Of a stretch of 64,000 nucleotides of DNA, positions 62,115-64,000 are shown one piece after another. Below the pieces are notes generated by a model. That model made no database searches and was not told where the DNA came from. It saw nothing but the letters and a program-made list of their open reading frames with translations. Origin of the DNA: CAVQCX01 sp963711095 (lineage in GTDB: Bacteria > Pseudomonadota > Gammaproteobacteria > Chromatiales > Chromatiaceae); assembly GCA_963711095.1 (NCBI GenBank), contig CAVQCX010000030.1, positions 248,001-312,000 on the forward strand, read 5' to 3'. Every line of letters starts with the position of its first letter. Positions within the stretch are counted from its first letter, which is position 1. Position numbers and translations under genes: made by a program.

Positions 62115-62546
62115 TCACTCCGGGACCGCTCGGGTCATTCGATGATGGGGCATCCCGGCCTCCAGGAATCCCTCTCCCTCGGCGACGAAGCCGTGACGCT
62201 CGTAGAAGGCCATGACATAAGTTTGGGCGTTCACGACGACTCGGGCCAGCCCTCGGCGGTGCGCCTCCTGCAGTGCCCGCTGCAGCAGCAGGCTGCCCAG
62301 GCCGCGGCGCCGCCAGCCCTGGCTCACGGCCATACGGCCGATGTGGCCATCGGGCAGCAGACGCGCGGTGCCTAGGGCGCGCCCCTGCGCATCTTCCGCC
62401 AGCAGGTGCAGGGCGCCGGCGTCCTGGTCGTCCCACTCCAGATCCGCCGGTACCCCCTGCTCCTCTACGAACACGGCCCAGCGCAAGGCCTTGAGCGCCT
62501 CGGCGTCGCGCTGCCAGTGAGCAAGGCGGATGCGCACCTCATTCAT
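62115..62546 (-). CDS. GNAT-family N-acetyltransferase
   Basis: A 143-aa acetyl-CoA-dependent transferase of the ElaA/YjcF-like group. The N-terminal ALKALRWAVFVEEQGVPADL is typical. The acetyl-CoA loop is GRMAVSQGWRRRGLGSLLL (R-x-x-R-G-x-G/S), and the C-terminal strand is AFYERHGFVAEGEGFLEAGM followed by PHHRM. The acceptor is unknown. The start overlaps the end of roxA by 8 bp and the next gene follows after 4 bp, so the genes form one operon. Confidence 0.88.
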   Translation of the reverse strand: MNEVRIRLAHWQRDAEALKALRWAVFVEEQGVPADLEWDDQDAGALHLLAEDAQGRALGTARLLPDGHIGRMAVSQGWRRRGLGSLLLQRALQEAHRRGLARVVVNAQTYVMAFYERHGFVAEGEGFLEAGMPHHRMTRAVPE

Positions 62547-63714
62547 GCTCGAAATGCAGATGCCCCCGGTTGTATAGCTCGGTCAGCAGCTCGAGACACT
62601 CGCCCTGCTCGAGCCAGCCGGCGAGATAGCCGAAGTGCAGCCGCCGCTGCTGGGTCAGGGCCTCGAGAAAGCCGCCGCGATCGGACGGAAACGCCAGCTC
62701 CTCGCCGTTGACGTAAAGATAGTCGCGTCCCGCCACGCCGCGGATGAAGGCCATGCGCGAGAGTCCGTTTCTGACAATCAGCGCGCGCTCCTGAAGCAGG
62801 GTATAGAGCGTCCGAGCGTCAAAGCGCTGATCCGGAGGCTCGACCACCAGTCGGGGCTTGGGCTCGGTGATGTATCGGCCGAGCCAGCGGTGACGCTGGG
62901 CGGGGTCGTCCCGGAGGGCCCGATCCAGCAGGGCGTCGATCCCCTGCAGCACATCGGGCGCGATCTCGGCGCTGGCACGGGCCGGGCGAAGCTCGCCGTC
63001 GCGGTAGCGCTCGGCCGAGACGCTGCGCTGCAGCAGGTCCTCGCAGTAGGCGCAGGCCATCTCCCGCAGGGTCGGGGCCCTGAAGCCCACCGAGTAGGTC
63101 ATGCAGCCTGACCCCTCGGCCACACCCCAATGGGCGACCCCTGGCGGTAGGTAGAGCAGGTCCCCCGGCTCCAGAGCCCAGGTCTCCTCGGGCTCGAAAC
63201 GGGCCAGGATGCGCAGATCCAGCCCCGGGATCAGGTCCGCGTCGCTGGTCGGTCGATGGTGCAGCTGCCAGCGGCGGCGTCCTGCGCCCTGGATCAGGAA
63301 CACGTCGTAATCATCGGCGTGGGGACCGACCGAGCCCTGATCTGCCGCATAGCTGATCATGATGTCGTCGACGCGCCAGTCGGGCAGAAACCGGAACGGC
63401 TCCAGCAAGTCGGCGACCTCCGGGATGAGCTTGTCCACGTCCTGGACCAGCAGTGTCCAATGGGTCTCGGGCAGGGCATCGAAGTCTGCCTCACGGAAGG
63501 GGCCGTGGCGCACCACCCAGGCCGGGTCCCCGGTCTGCTGGAGCACGATCCGGGATTCGACCTCCTCCTCGCAGGCGAGTCCCGCGAGCTCGCCCGGCTC
63601 CAGCGGTGAGACGAATCCCGGCAGGGCGCCGCGCATCAGCAAGGGCTTCTTCTGCCAATAGGTGTGCAGAAATCGCTCGAGATCGAGCGCCTCGGGCAGG
63701 ACGAGCTTGGACAT
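62539..63714 (-). CDS. roxA: 50S ribosomal protein L16 arginine hydroxylase (RoxA/YcfD)
   Basis: A JmjC-type 2-oxoglutarate/Fe(II) oxygenase that hydroxylates an arginine of ribosomal protein L16. The 391-aa protein starts LPEALDLERFLHTYWQKKPL. The iron ligands are His and Asp in GPHADDYDVFLIQGAGRRRW (about residue 130) and a His in LPPGVAHWGVAEG (about 194). A C-terminal winged-helix-like part (residues about 290-390) is present, as in YcfD (373 aa). First gene of a four-gene minus-strand cluster. Confidence 0.93.
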   Translation of the reverse strand: MSKLVLPEALDLERFLHTYWQKKPLLMRGALPGFVSPLEPGELAGLACEEEVESRIVLQQTGDPAWVVRHGPFREADFDALPETHWTLLVQDVDKLIPEVADLLEPFRFLPDWRVDDIMISYAADQGSVGPHADDYDVFLIQGAGRRRWQLHHRPTSDADLIPGLDLRILARFEPEETWALEPGDLLYLPPGVAHWGVAEGSGCMTYSVGFRAPTLREMACAYCEDLLQRSVSAERYRDGELRPARASAEIAPDVLQGIDALLDRALRDDPAQRHRWLGRYITEPKPRLVVEPPDQRFDARTLYTLLQERALIVRNGLSRMAFIRGVAGRDYLYVNGEELAFPSDRGGFLEALTQQRRLHFGYLAGWLEQGECLELLTELYNRGHLHFEHE

Positions 63715-63888
63715 GAACAGCTCCCTTGTGCGCGGCTGGTGTGGGCAAGTGTAGCAACTGTGCTCGGGCGGCCACGAGGCGCCCGGTTACGACGGATTGG
63801 AAAAACGCAGGCGCAAAAAAAACCCGTCCTACCATCGCTGGGGGTCGGTAGGCCGGGCGGATTGGACGGGGATTCGGGGCCCCGGGGG

Positions 63889-64000
63889 ATGCGGTTCGGC
63901 GGGTTCTCGGGGCTGCCCTGGTCCAATCAACGGCTGTATTTATCCCAGATTCCGCCGGGCGAAAGCGTGCACGAGGTCACAGTTCTTGGGCTCGCTCAAT
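63889..64000 (+). CDS. Possible gene start, runs off the right edge
   Basis: From the ATG at 63889 a frame is open to the end of the window (MRFGGFSGLPWSNQRLYLSQ, then IPPGESVHEVTVLGLA). GGGGCCCCGGGGG upstream is not a convincing ribosome site. No family is recognised from 37 codons. The gap 63715-63888 otherwise shows only the expected divergent promoter space. Confidence 0.3.
   Translation, partial: MRFGGFSGLPWSNQRLYLSQIPPGESVHEVTVLGLAQ

Noticed and set aside
1..64000. tRNA or rRNA genes
   Set aside because: No cloverleaf-like sequence with a CCA-adjacent T-arm or conserved rRNA string was found by eye; a tRNAscan run would settle it.

Overview
The window is GC-rich (about 60-65 %) and gammaproteobacterial. 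It most resembles a purple sulfur or other sulfur-oxidising bacterium of the Chromatiales. The reasons are the smc-zipA-ligA order, a dissimilatory-type ATP sulfurylase (sat), pqiABC, short-type QueF, a D-ribulose-kinase-like FGGY kinase and a Gly/Tyr-rich secreted protein. This placement is inference; no rRNA is present.

Layout. 1-2.9 kb: nucleotide-sugar genes (epimerase start, tviB) and an FGGY kinase. 3.0-10.8 kb: queF, then the core block smc-zipA-ligA. 11-14 kb: a protealysin-like M4 protease, its emfourin-like inhibitor and a secreted coiled-coil protein. 14.2-23.1 kb: dedA, a methyltransferase, an array of variable hairpins, a MITE, two oxidoreductases and pqiABC. 23.1-40.7 kb is a long accessory zone of decayed genes and repeats. 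It holds group II intron fragments, two interleaved repeat families around a vapBC-like pair, an AT-rich imported DNA glycosylase, a zinc alcohol dehydrogenase, rlmM, and three copies of a 300-bp repeat. These copies separate a phosphodiesterase-like gene from an Anbu proteasome/transglutaminase pair. 40.8-46.7 kb: a glycosyltransferase, a methyltransferase, a c-haem-like protein and a PhoX-like protein. 47-54.4 kb: the 3' end of a group II intron, orphan membrane proteins, a Gly/Tyr repeat protein, tag, a cupin and an acyltransferase. 54.8-63.7 kb is again ordinary chromosome: DUF2130 protein, sat with a strong terminator, pentapeptide-repeat protein, CPA2 antiporter, nudF and a roxA-GNAT-DUF operon.

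How genes work together. smc, zipA and ligA serve chromosome organisation, division and replication. pqiABC is an envelope lipid-trafficking system. The protease and emfourin form an enzyme/inhibitor pair. Anbu and its transglutaminase form a small proteolytic module. vapBC-like genes form a toxin-antitoxin unit with an operator palindrome.

Several conserved genes (tviB, smc, the c-haem-like gene, the DUF2130 gene) are interrupted only by single-base indels, several in G/C runs. I read these as probable assembly or sequencing errors. True decay is seen in the accessory zone, where genes have lost whole ends or interiors. All functional assignments come from reading motifs; no database search was run.
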